A stretch of DNA of 64,000 nucleotides from Coturnix japonica (Eukaryota > Chordata > Aves > Galliformes > Phasianidae): contig NC_029541.1 of NCBI RefSeq assembly GCF_001577835.2, positions 2,351,141 to 2,415,140 on the forward strand. Direction: 5' to 3'. A program made the translations under genes and the position numbers. The notes beneath the pieces were generated by a model. The model made no database searches and had not been told where the DNA came from. It saw only the letters and a list, made by a program, of their open reading frames with translations. Below, in pieces: positions 12,301 through 24,300 of this stretch (positions within the stretch are counted from its first letter, which is position 1; every line of letters starts with the position of its first letter).

Positions 12301-15300
12301 GATGGGATGGGATGGGATGGGATGGGATGGGATGGGATGGGATGGGATGGGATGCAATGGGATGCAATGGGATGCAATGGGATGCAATGGGATGCAATGG
12401 GAATGGGGTGGATAGGAGCAGCCATGCAATGGGATGCAGTGGGATGCAATGGGATGCAGTGGGATGCAATGGGATGCAATGGGATGCAATGGGATGGGAT
12501 GCAATGGGATGGGATGCAATGGGATGCTATGGGATGGGATGCAGTGGGATCCAATGGGATGCAGTGGGATGGGACGGGATAAAATGGGATGCAATGGGAT
12601 GGGATGCAATGGGATGCAATGGGAGGGATGCAATGGGATGCAATGGGAGGGATGCAATGGGATGCAATGGGATGGGATGCAGTGGGATCCAATGGGATGC
12701 AGTGGGATGCAGAGGGGTAGTTTTCCACTCTCTCTATGCAGTGCCTCCAATGGGCTGCAGAATACTGGCTGGAGCCTCTGGGCATGCAAAGGGTATACAT
12801 TATTAATAGAAATAGTAATAATAATTGAACCTGGTGTGAGACTGTGCTTTATGGTCGTGGTGATAAGATCCCCGCCTTGTGTGAGCATCTGAAACCTGAG
12901 AAATGGGGTTTGGATGTCAGGGCAGGGCCCATCAAAGAGCTGGAAAACCTTTGGTAAGGCACCAAGAGGTTCTTCTGTGCCAAACCCAGGTCTGATCCAC
13001 TGGCATAGGGATGTGATCCAGGAGCTGCTCTTCTTGCAGTCCATAGAAACCAGTTCCTGGCATCACTAGGAGACCTTACCTGTGTTAATAAACACACGTA
13101 TATGTGTATTTTGGTAATAATCTTGGTGGTTTACAGCTGTCTGCACAGTGAGATTAACCTCCGTATCCATTGCATCAGTTATTAAGCAATGGCAGTTCCA
13201 AAATAGCCCATGCAGACAATCTGTTCCGAGCCACGAGCAGCTCCGTGCCAGAAAAATGCCTCTGCTGTAGAAGTGCAATCACATCCCGGAGCAACACAAG
13301 AAAAACAGAGCTTTTACATCAGCAATAACTATTGCAGGGCAGCAGCATGTTCACAGGAACCACTCTTCACTGCCAACAGGTCCATAGTTCAGCAAGCCCT
13401 ACATCCAAAGCCGAGCAATGCCAGGATCCTGCTTCCTTCTTTTGGCCTCTTTTCCTTTTCTTTTCCCCTCCTTTATACTTTGGCTCCCACCCAAAGCAGC
13501 TGCTATCGAATGTCTTTATTGCACCTTTCCCTTCCTTTTGTTTCTTTTACCCTCAAGGGGAGGTGTTGCTTGTTCCTTTCCACCTGGACCTCCTAAAGGG
13601 CAAATCCATGCGTGTGAGGCTACGTCGTACCCTTGGTGACAGAAATCCATTGCTTTATGGTTATTACCCACCTAATGCTGCCTCCGTTTCCATAGAGACA
13701 CTATAAATAGAATGAAATTTAAATCACCATTTCCCCAAGTAGCAATCCAGCGTGGTGGATTCATTATAGACTTTTGGGGATGAACCAAGAGGGCATGTGT
13801 TTTCATTATGGAAAGATTCAAGCTTTTCCCTGTAGTGTTTAGTTGACATGGGATGTGCTTGTGTAACACCACTCCATTTCAGGTTGGATGTTAGGATATG
13901 AGAGTGGTCCCCAGGGATAGGGAGGAGGTGCTATGGTCAATGGGCACAGTGGGATGGTTTGAGGTTGGATTGAGATCTTTCCCAGCCTTAATGGTTCTGT
14001 GATCCCCTGTGCATGCTGCAGGTGTGATGGGAATGAGCCCCTTATGGACACTGGGCTTTCATGTCTGTGGCTTTAGGAGATGGGGTCCCTCCTGTAGGGA
14101 CATGAAGCCCTGTGGCCATCTGTGAATCCCAAAGGTCATATCTCAGAAATCAGTGCCTTTGCCAAGTGGCTGCTGGGGCTATAAGTAGCTCCCTGCACAC
14201 TTGTTTTCAAGCATGAGTAAATGACAGTGCTCCAATTACGGGAACCAGAGTCCCTGGGGAGAAGTCTGTGCTGCACTACATCAGCAGCAAAATGCCCCTG
14301 AACCTCAGCAGGGCCAGGATCGTCATCCATAGATCCACATCATCTCCTGGTGATGCTGTCCAGGCACTGTAGTGACTGTAGGGAACTGCTCTGGAGTTAC
14401 GTGGCCACAATCAGCAGTAGATTTATTCCAGCACCCAGATCACAGCCAGCCTGAGGGCAGCCATCCCCACTGAGTCCTGCTGGCCACACGATGGGGCTGA
14501 TGCTGTGGGGCTGGGGGGGGACCATGGTTTCTCTTAGTAAAAACATGCCGCCCTTAGGGTTGAGGTGCTTGGAGGCTTGTGTGGCTTTCTGCATGCTTTT
14601 GCTGCTCTATCAGAGCTCTGTATGGGTGCTGCTGGAGCTGCAGCCACCCTGCGTGTCCCCAGCTCTGCATGCCATCAATCTTTATCACTCACTCAAGGTG
14701 CCTGTAGCCATCCTTCTGGACAATAACAAGACATTTTCTCCTCTCATTCCCTGCAGAAAATCCAGCAGCTGTCTGAGGGCTCCATGTTCGGTCACGGCTT
14801 GAAGCACCTATTCCACAGCCGCCGGCGGTCGAGGGAGCGTGAGCACCAGAACTCCCAGGACTCACTGCCACCTCATTATGGACTGTCTGACCACGAATCC
14901 CCCGATGAGAAGGAGCGCTCCCCGGAGATGCACCGTGTCTCCTATGCTGTCTCCCTGCACGACCTCCCAGCACGTCCCACTGCCTTCAACCGGGTGCTGC
15001 AGCAAATCCGCTCCCGTCCCTCCATCAAGCGTGGCACCAGCCTTCACAGTGGCAGCCGGAGGGCCAAGAGTGGCTCGTTGGACCCCCAGAAGGGCAGCCC
15101 ACACCTCATCCGAAAAGCCCCCCAGGACAGCAGCCTCACCGCCATCCTGCATCAGCACCAGGGGCGGCCCAGGTCATCCTCCACCACTGACACTGCCATC
15201 CTGCTGGCTGAGAGTGGGGCCGTCTATCTGCTCACTGAGGACAGTGAGAGCCTGGCTGATAAGGTATGGATATTATGGGGTGGTGGAGGGCACAGAGCCA

Positions 15301-18300
15301 TAGAGCTGGGGGTGGATCTGCTCTTGGTGCAGTGGGTTTGCAGAGAACAAATCCCTCCCTGCTGCTGCTGGGGTTTGTGCCCCTTATGGGGATGGAGAAG
15401 GCAGGGATGTGCTGAATCCCAAGCCTGGAGTTGAGTTGAGGAGCACAGAAGTGGACCTGGCAAAATTCAGATCACATTAATGTCACCCATTGTCACCTGC
15501 ACCACCTCTTCCTCTCCTGTACCCAAGTTTTCCATTGGAAGAGCTGTGGCAGGAAGGATGCAGGGACTAGTGACACTGATTTTCCTCATTGTGATGTAGA
15601 TCATGGGATCTTCACTCCCTTCTTCCAGGTGTGGTAGCAAAGTGGTGTCTGCCAGCAGCAGGACACAGCCAAAATGAACCCAGCTTTGGAAAGACAGCAA
15701 GAACAGCAGCTGATGTGTTCCCAGTGAAAAGAAAGATGTACTGATAGATGCAGGAAGAAAGGAAGAGCCTTGGTGCCCATGGCTGGGGCACAGTGGGAAG
15801 GGAAAAGCATAGCAAGGCTGCAGATCACCCCCTCACCCTCCCCCCAGTGTGATTTCTAAACCACTCTGTGCATAGCTAATAGGGAGGATGGTATTTCCAT
15901 CCAGTGTTTAGCCCTGTTAATTATGAAAGAGCTGAGATTACCGTGGCAGCATTGCACACCGAGGTTGAGGTGAATGGCAGAGCTGTACTGGGTGGGCTAC
16001 GGCCATAAAATAACAAGCAAAGAGTTCATTAATAAAGGCAGTGGTATGCAGGGATTCCTGATTTCCCTGTAGGTACAGCAGTACATTAGCCAAGCTGTAG
16101 GGCTTGGGGACACAGCCAGGTGAGCTCTGAGGTATTGAGGTTTTGATGCTCTAAAAGAGGGCCAGGAGGTGGTGCTGGCCCTGGGAGGGAGGCAGCAGCA
16201 CAGGGCTAAGGTACTTGGCATGGCCAGGAATAGCTCTGTAATAGGATGGAAGTGGCTGGGCAGGGCCTGGGGGTGGGAATGCAGAGGAGGACCCAGGAGG
16301 GGATGGGAGCAATGTGCCCCCCAAGCTTCTCTTCCTTGGCACCAAGCATCTGAGAGGGAAGTCTGACCTGCAGACTCAGGGGCCACTGACTCGCCCCTGG
16401 CAGCATCCACACCTGGACCTGGACCAGAACCAGGACCAGGAGCTGTGCAGGTCATTAATCTGAGCATCCACAGGCTAAATTTCTTGCATTTGGCACGTGG
16501 CTTGTGTTGTGTGAGGAGCTCATTCCTGCTGAGTCCTCTTTGGTTGCAGCTTTGGAGCTGAAGCCATTTGCACCAGGAGGTGGGAGCAGAGCAGCACAAG
16601 GAGTGCAACAAGGGGATGAATAATTAACTGCATATGACACAAAGAGTAATAAGAAGAGAGGCAATACCAGGGCCATTGTGGGGCAGTGGAAAAAATAAAC
16701 TATTTAGAGAAACAAGAGCTACGTGATATTCTCATATCATATTATTTTTTCCATAGCCCAAAGGGAGCCTCCTGCCTGCAGACAGCTCATCTTCTGCTGG
16801 GGCTGCAGATGGGGAGACGTTCTGCAGGGTTAAAAACAAATTGCAGCTGTGCTGTGTGCCCATGCTCTGAAGTTTAGGATGGGGTAGGGTAGGGTAGGGT
16901 AGGGTAGGGTAGGGTAGGGTAGGGTAGGGTAGGGTAGGGTAGGGTAGGGTAGGGTGGGATGGGATGGGCAATGGGATGGGATGGGATGGGATGGGATGGG
17001 ATGGGATGGGATGGGATGGGATGGGATGGGATGGGATGGGATGGGATAGGATAGGATAGGATAGGATAGGATAGGATAGGATAGGATAGGATAGGATAGG
17101 ATAGGATAGGATGGGATGGGATGGGATGGGATGGGATGGGATGGGATGGGATGAAATTGAATTGAGTGGAATTTTGAATGGAAAGGAAGAAGGGAATGAG
17201 GAGAAGAAAAGGGGAGAGGATGAGGAGAAATTCAGTCGGAAGGGACCATCAAAGATCCCCTAGCCCAACTGTCTGACCTCTAAATTGTGCCCTAAAAGAG
17301 GTCTTTACTCACCAAGGAGCCCTTGGGCTGCAGGACTCCCTCCCTGGGGATGCAGGTGCAAATATCAGGGAGCACTGCTGGATTTCCAGCTTGCTGCTGT
17401 AGCCAAAGCAGGACAGTACATTGGGGTGTGCATTTGTGCCGGTGCTGGATCTGCTGGGCAGTGTTTCATGTGAGGATGTGAGAGCTGTGGCACATGGGTC
17501 GGTGACAGGGGGACGGTTGGGGTATGGGTATGCTGTAGCGTCCGGCAATAGGAACGTGCTGTAGAGCTTTCCCCTTATCTCCATAATCCCCTCCTGGTGA
17601 CCCGCCAGCGCACGGGGAGAGGCAGACAGGAGGATTACGGCCGGGGCCAGCCACGGAGCTGGTGAGTGCAGGTCCCTGGGGCCGCGATCCCCCCGACAGT
17701 GGGGTCGGTCTGGCTGGGCAAAACACCCCAGGGGGACCCTCGTCCCCGTCCCCCTCCCCATCCCCGCAGCGACGGACCGAATCGGGCCGGGGCAGCCGCG
17801 GGACCCTTTGCATGGTGCTGCCGGGGAGCTGCGTGGAAGCCTGCGGGGCGTGCGGGATGGTGCACGTCCAGGTGAGCCCCCAAAAAGCAAAAGGCGGTGG
17901 GGACCGGAGGGGACTTGGGGCTGAATGCGGCCATTAGAGGGCAGCGTTACCGCAGCGTGATGTCCTGTGATGCTTCTGTCTGTACCGGCTCCGTGATGCA
18001 CGGGGATACGAGTGGCAGCGCTCAGTCCCACTCACCCCATATGGGACCCACACCTCACCCCACAAGCAGGCTCCGTGCCCGCTGCCCTCGCTTTCCCCCA
18101 GCAAGTGACAGCACCAGCTGCCACCGCTGTCCGGATGCTTCATCCATGAGACAGCAGTGGGATAGGAGCAGTTGGGACTCTACATCTCAGCCTTGGGATG
18201 GTTGCTGAAGGGAGACGAGCCTCGCTTATTTATAGGCTTCCAGCCCTGATGCTGTGTCCTCTTGCTCCCCTCCCCACGTCCTAAAGGTGCTTCCCAGCCT

Positions 18301-21300
18301 TGTGGGGGTGGTCAGTCGTTTGTAGCCTAATCCCCGGTGTCCCCAAAGGCACCGAATGCAGAGCAGGGCTCATCCCTCTAAATATAGCTGCAGCAGTGGT
18401 TGTATCAGGAGACGCTGAGCGTGCACCCCACGGCCACCTCTGGGCTGGGGACACCGGGTGGTGTTGGGGGGCTCTGAGCAGCCCCAGCACAGCAGCAGAG
18501 ATGGCTCAGCCTTCGCCCTGTGGGGCACTCAGGCAAAGTTCAGCTCCCATTCCTGGCTGCCCCAGCGCCGCTGGCATCCACCCGCATTGGGTTTCAGGGA
18601 GGGGAGGGGATGAGTTTTGTGCCTCTTTACGGCTCTGGTTACCCAGAACTTGTGTCAGTCGACAACTGGGACTGATAGAGGGACACAGGGACAGCGCAGC
18701 CCGAACCCGGCTCCAACAGGAGATGCCCTGGTGCCAGAAGCTTGCTGGTAGGAAGGTTTTGCTCCACGGTGCTGATTGAGTATCCTTCTTCCTGCTGCAG
18801 GAGGGGATGTGGTTTCTCTGGGTGTCCCAGGCAAGGGGGAGCTGCAAGGGGGGATTTGGGATCCCCATCGAAGAGCAGTTTGGGAAGAGAAGCTCTGAAA
18901 GCACAGATACTCCTGATTGCTATTTAATTAATTCAGGAGAAGATGATCAGGCTCTCGTACTGATTCACCCCTTAGCAGAAAACATCGTGTTCCTCACTCA
19001 GCCTTCTTTGACATATGGCTGTTGTTTCCAGCCCACCCCCAGCTCTTGCTCGCTGACAAGCAGCAATGCTGAGCACATGCTGTGCGGGGTCCGGCTGTCA
19101 CGGGGACCCCCCAGGGCAGCGGGGGGTGGGTTAAAGATCAGAATGGGGCTCATGGGGGCTGATGAGCAAAGCAGGGTCCTGCCCTGGGACTCCTGATCCT
19201 GCTGCTTCCACCTCCCCCATCTACCAGCAACACTGAAACCCCGCAGTACAGGCAGCTTTAGCACTTCCTGACCCAGCAGGGGACATGGCTGCACCATTCC
19301 CAGAGCTCCTGGCGTTCCTCCCTCCCATAAGCTAATTTCCCCCTAAGTTCTCCAAGCATAGACATGGCTCTAAATAACCGTAGCCGTGGGGGTTGGTCAC
19401 TGAATTGTCCTGGCAGCGTGTTCCTCACCTGTGATTGATGTCCAGGGACACTGTGTCATGTGCCCAGGGACTGCCCTATCGGGACCTACTGTGGTGGCAC
19501 ACAGAGATGCTCAGAGCAGGGTGAGGACACATCCCCATCACCCCAAGGACCCATCTCTGCACGAGGCAGGAGCACATCCCCAGTGCCACCACTATGGGGT
19601 GGCAGCCCAGACTGGGGCCGTTTCCACGTGGCTCCTTTGCTGTTCCCTACACCCCGTTCCCAGGCTGTTGCCTCTCCCCCAGGCTCCCTCCCCTCTCACC
19701 AGCCTGTGCCGCCTGTTCTTGGCTGCTTCTCAGCCTCGCAGTGCCTGTGCTGCAAACCCACTGTGCCTTCCTCTGCCCCTTGGACTCCTTAACTGCAGCC
19801 ATGGCAGAGGGAGAGGATCCGACGTTTGGCAGGAGTGAGCAGGGCATCCTCATGCAAGATCCACATCCTCCTGACTCCTGTCCTGGGAAGAGGATATTGC
19901 TCTTAAATTCTCTCCTGGGTGTCTTTGTAAGTACCCCCATCTGCTCCTCTAAGCAAGGATATCAGGGTGTGCAGGGGTGCTGGGTGGTACCCAGTGCAGG
20001 GCTTGGGATGCCCATGGGGTTATCTGGCTCCTGAGGTTCAGGGTTCAGCTCTGGGCTCCAAATACAATGGGGACAGCAATGATTAGGAACAGTCGAGTTT
20101 GCAGATCTCTTCTCCTGATGACATGTTTGTGTTGCATTGCTAGCTGGCCTTGCAAAACCCCTTTGTTTCTAGTATGGGGAGAGCTGGGCTGCTCTGGCTT
20201 TGTTTCTGGAGAGAGCACCACTGCTTTCTGCTCCTTTGGGGTTTAACTTATAGGGGATTTGGTGCTTTCTGGAGGGCTCTGTGCCCTTTTGTGTGAATTG
20301 GATTGGAATCTGCTGCTGGTGTGCAGGGTGTGCGGGAAGGGGATTGCTGATGCAGGCTCACAGCATGTGAGGGCAGGATCCAGAGAGGGCAGACCTGAGA
20401 AATGCAGGGACTGTTAGTATAGGAAGCTCCCTTTGGGGTTTATGGCATGCAGGGCCATGCAGCGTGGGGCTGAGTGTCCTAAACTCAAAGCTATTGGGGT
20501 GAGTTCAGCCCATTTGCTCCTTGCCATCCAGCACCATATCAAACAGCTACCTGCCAGCTTGGCTGGGGATGCCCTGGGCATTGTGCCATGCACCATGAGC
20601 AGGACCCTCATCCTGCTTATACCCTTGGTGTTTAATTAGAAGTGCTGAACTGTGCTTTGGCAGCTGCACATCACAGATCTGCTCATGCCAGGCTGCTCCA
20701 GCTCCTGGTACACTGTGATGTACGGCACCAGTGCAGGGGGATGCACTGGGTCCAGCAGCACTGGAAATGCATCCCTGTCTCAGAGCAGCTGCTACCTCCA
20801 TGTCCTGTTCCCCTGCTTGCTCCATCTGCAGCCACTCTTATCACTGCCCCATCAGAGCCCATGTCTGCACCCAGAGCAGCTCCGAGCTGGTGGGTTGTGC
20901 TTGCAGGGCATGGAAAGACATGGGGGGAGATGGGAGGTGATGTCCAGCAGTGTTCAGGGCAGTCTGCATGTCTGAGCTGTGGGAACAGCACAGCTCTCCC
21001 CATTAAGCATGTATCTAGGTCACGATCAGCTCATCGCTCCGGCCTGTACAATTAAATGTGTGGCAGGAGAGACTTCCCAAGCTGTTGTTTTTATGCCTTT
21101 TCTGAAAAAGAAGCAAACCAGAGAGCTGCAGCCGAACCTCTGCCATTCAGACTTCCATCCATGTTTATGCTCAGCAAAGAGCAGAGCCCAGCAATGGGAG
21201 CAGCTTATCCAAGCTGCAGGTCAGATTCCTTGCCCAGAACCTTGGCTTTCACTCCAGCAATATACAAGGACCGGTGGCTCCAGGCTGCCACCAGCTGCTG

Positions 21301-24300
21301 CAGTACCCAACCCTGCTGCCGCTCTGCTTGCTTTGCAACCGTGACATTTAATAGCTTTTTAATTGCACATGAGGGAATCACAGTTAAAGAGACAAAGCGA
21401 GGTATCAAATACCTGTAGCTGGCACGTAGGCGGCTCGGCTGCTCCGTGCCATGGCAGCGGCTGCATCACTCAGTGCAAGTTCCCCATTACTCCCTATTGC
21501 ACTGAACAGGGCCAGCACTGATGGCTGCTCCCCAGCTTTTGCCCCACGTCTCCTTTTAATGGCAGATTTTGGCACCTCTGAGGCCAGTTTCTGGCTCTCT
21601 GTGCAGCCCTCATGTGTTGCACTGAGGTCTGGGGTTGCACCACATCTCAGCACTTTAACTCCTTCTTTCTATGACCCCATAGCGACATTGCTTCCCCCCT
21701 GCCAAAACCTCAGCAATAAGTAATGAGCAGAGCTCCCCAGCATCAATGTGACACTGGGGGCGTGAGGTCCTCCGTGTGCTTTGCTACAAGGCGTGCTAAA
21801 AGCACAGCTCCGAGGCTCACAAGCATATATTTATCCCAGAATGTGGTCGTTTAATTTTGCTCTGAACCATTTGCCACTTGCACTTGCTGTGCAAGGAAGG
21901 CAAGGAGAGACCCCAACAGAGCACAGTGGGAACGCAGAACTGTGGGTGCTGAACATGCAGGTGGGAACACGGAGGTGTCATCACCACCATTCCCATGAGT
22001 AACACCCCTGCAGAGATACTCACGGTGCATTGAGGATCAAAGCATCCCGGCCCTGAGCAGAGCTGTTGCCGGGCTGCCGAGATCTCAATGGCTTGGCTGG
22101 GATTTTCCCATGCATAGTTTCCCACCCGGAGTTCCACTTTGTGCCTCCGCTTGGCTTTTCCCATGCTCAGCATCCTGGTGTTGTGACAGCGTGGGTGCTC
22201 AGTGCCCGTCACAACACCCTGTGCTGGGGCACATGCAACATGCAGGGCTGAAGGCGGCGTGCGTATCCCTGCTGCAGGGATGAGGGCTGTTTCTGCATTA
22301 CAGCCCTGAAAGCTACAGTCAGAGAGAGAGCTGTAAACAGCTCGGGAGGATTTACTGAGTCGGCAATCCCGCAGCACACAGCTCAGCTCAGCCCCGATGC
22401 TGCCTGAGCGCTTGGGAAGCTCACAGGGTTGCAGGGACTGCTCTGCAGCCCTGCACTCGGGCTGGGGGACACACAGTCCCTGAGCTCCCCCAGGCAGCTC
22501 CTGAGCTGACCCCTGCCATGGCATCGCAATGGGGATGCAGCCAGGCAGCCCCTGCCGAGTAGCCCTGGGGGATCCGAATCTGCTGGCAATGGAGGTAGGT
22601 GCTGCGGCCGCTGGGCTTGGGGAGGGTGGGCAAAGGGATCTCGTCTGGGTCCCCCTGTCAGCCCCAGAAACATGCATACTCAATGCATGGAGCCCAAGGG
22701 GTGATCTGTGCCGGAGCAGCAGAGACAGGGTGGGAAGCTCCACTGAGAGCTGAAACCGTTAACGTGCTCCTGATGATCTGTAAGAAAAAATACTGTCAGG
22801 ATGGGAAATGAACAGAGGCAGCTGCTGCTGTCCCCTCTGCCTGTACGGGGGCACAGAGCAAAGCACAGAGGGCACAGGGCTCCTGCTCCGGTCCTTGCTG
22901 CAGGCTTGGGAGGAAAGTGGGAGGTGTGAGTCAGGGCTTCTGCTTCTATTTTCAATGCCTGGGGTTGGAATAGTGGCTCTGATCTGCACGGCACGGGTCT
23001 GAGAACCTACATGGGGATGGGAAGGGGCTGGGGACATCCCATGTCATGACAGGCTGATGGTAGTGATCAGCTCACAGCATCTATGCTGAGTTCTGCTTTG
23101 CTCTGAGCCCCCCAGGGGAGAGGGGCCATGGGAACAGCTACACTTCATTAATGACTACCCAAAAAATCGACCACACCACAGCCACGTGGCATTAGCTCAT
23201 CCCCAATGCTCCCTAATAGGTTGCAGCATATGGAAACCAAAATAGTTTGGAGCATGAGTAAGTGTCCCGAGAGCTATCTTCTGAACTTTGTGAGCATTGT
23301 GCCATTTCTTAAAATGGGTTTGAATCCCTTCCAGCCCCAGGGTGTACAGGGTGACCCAAAGCCCTTTGTTGGGGACACAGCTGTGACTCTGGGCTCCTTA
23401 CCTTCTACCTGAGCTTTCCCTCCATCAAACCTGCAACAGCAAACAAACCAGCATTGCATAATTGTGCCCGGCCGTGGCCCTCCAAGCACTGTTTGCTCAG
23501 CTTATTAGCTTGAGCCTTTTGCATATCTCAGCTCTCCCGGGCTGAACCCTGTTGATAAGAATAATTCTCCTCCTTGCATCCTGCATTCCTCCCGCATCCC
23601 ACATCAGCTCCCCCCCTCCCTCCCTCCCTTCCAGCTTGCCTAGAAAACAAGTATAGGAGATGGACGGTTTCATTTCACTGTGCTTACCAGAAGGTTTTGC
23701 TGCATGTAGGGAAAGTGTGGCTGCTGCTAATCCCCCTGCTAAATCTGCTGCACAGTCATTTAGGCTGGCTGGGATTTAGCAGGCACTGCCTGTTAATGCT
23801 GCAGAGATCTGTATTGTCTTTTTTGTTGTTGTTGTTGCCGCTTTCAGAGCAATAACCTGATGTGGCTCTCACATGGTTCTGCCCTGTGTCTGAAATAAGG
23901 GCAGAGCTTTCTTAGGGTTCTAGGGAAGGGATTTTGCCCTGAACACAGCAGCACAATGGGAAGCATCCTTTATCCCTTTATAAAGGGAACTGGAGTTTCT
24001 GCTGTGATAACACTGCATTTCAGAGAAGTTTGAGCCACTTCTCCCTTTCATTACCCTCTTTCACATTTCCTGTCCCAGCTGCTCTGGGGCTGCTTTTCTT
24101 TTCCACGGCTCTTTTTTTGTCCTTTGCTGTCTATAAATGGTAAATCTGGGGTAACAGCCTGCTTCCTGCTGCCTCCCATTTCTTCCTGCCCATAAGAACC
24201 AAAAGCAAAACCCTCCCCTGGGCTGAAGGGGAGCCCTGAGCCTACAAACTGCAAGTTGGGTGGGTGGGTTCTTTAAGGAAAATGCTGATCCAAAAAGGAT

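Larger units (their letters stand above)
9387..14756 (+). other. TMCC2 intron 1
   Basis: 5.4 kb. It holds a G-rich minisatellite (about 9400-9905), a degenerate GATGGTCCCA-type array (9960-10390), a pentamer/decamer array (12290-12716) and a CR1 fragment (13878-14003). The remainder (10400-12280, 12720-13870) looks single-copy, and I see no supported exon there. Confidence 0.8.

Noticed and set aside
12103-13044. 313-codon minus-strand ORF rich in SHCIPLHP repeats
   Set aside because: It is produced by the stop-free decamer array and has no domain outside it.
15997-16611. 204-codon minus-strand ORF in TMCC2 intron 2
   Set aside because: No recognisable protein signature; probably chance in intronic DNA.
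16878-16955. TAGGG block as an interstitial telomere
   Set aside because: The unit is a pentamer, not TTAGGG, and it grades into other pentamers, so it is a microsatellite.
17309-18031. 240-codon minus-strand ORF over the CpG-rich patch
   Set aside because: Antisense shadow of a CpG-rich region; the plus-strand exon model with a phase-matched donor explains the patch better.
21817-22743. 308-codon minus-strand ORF in TMCC2 intron 2
   Set aside because: Length is plausible in GC-rich DNA by chance; no recognisable domain, no splice context, Ser/Pro/Cys-rich mixed composition.
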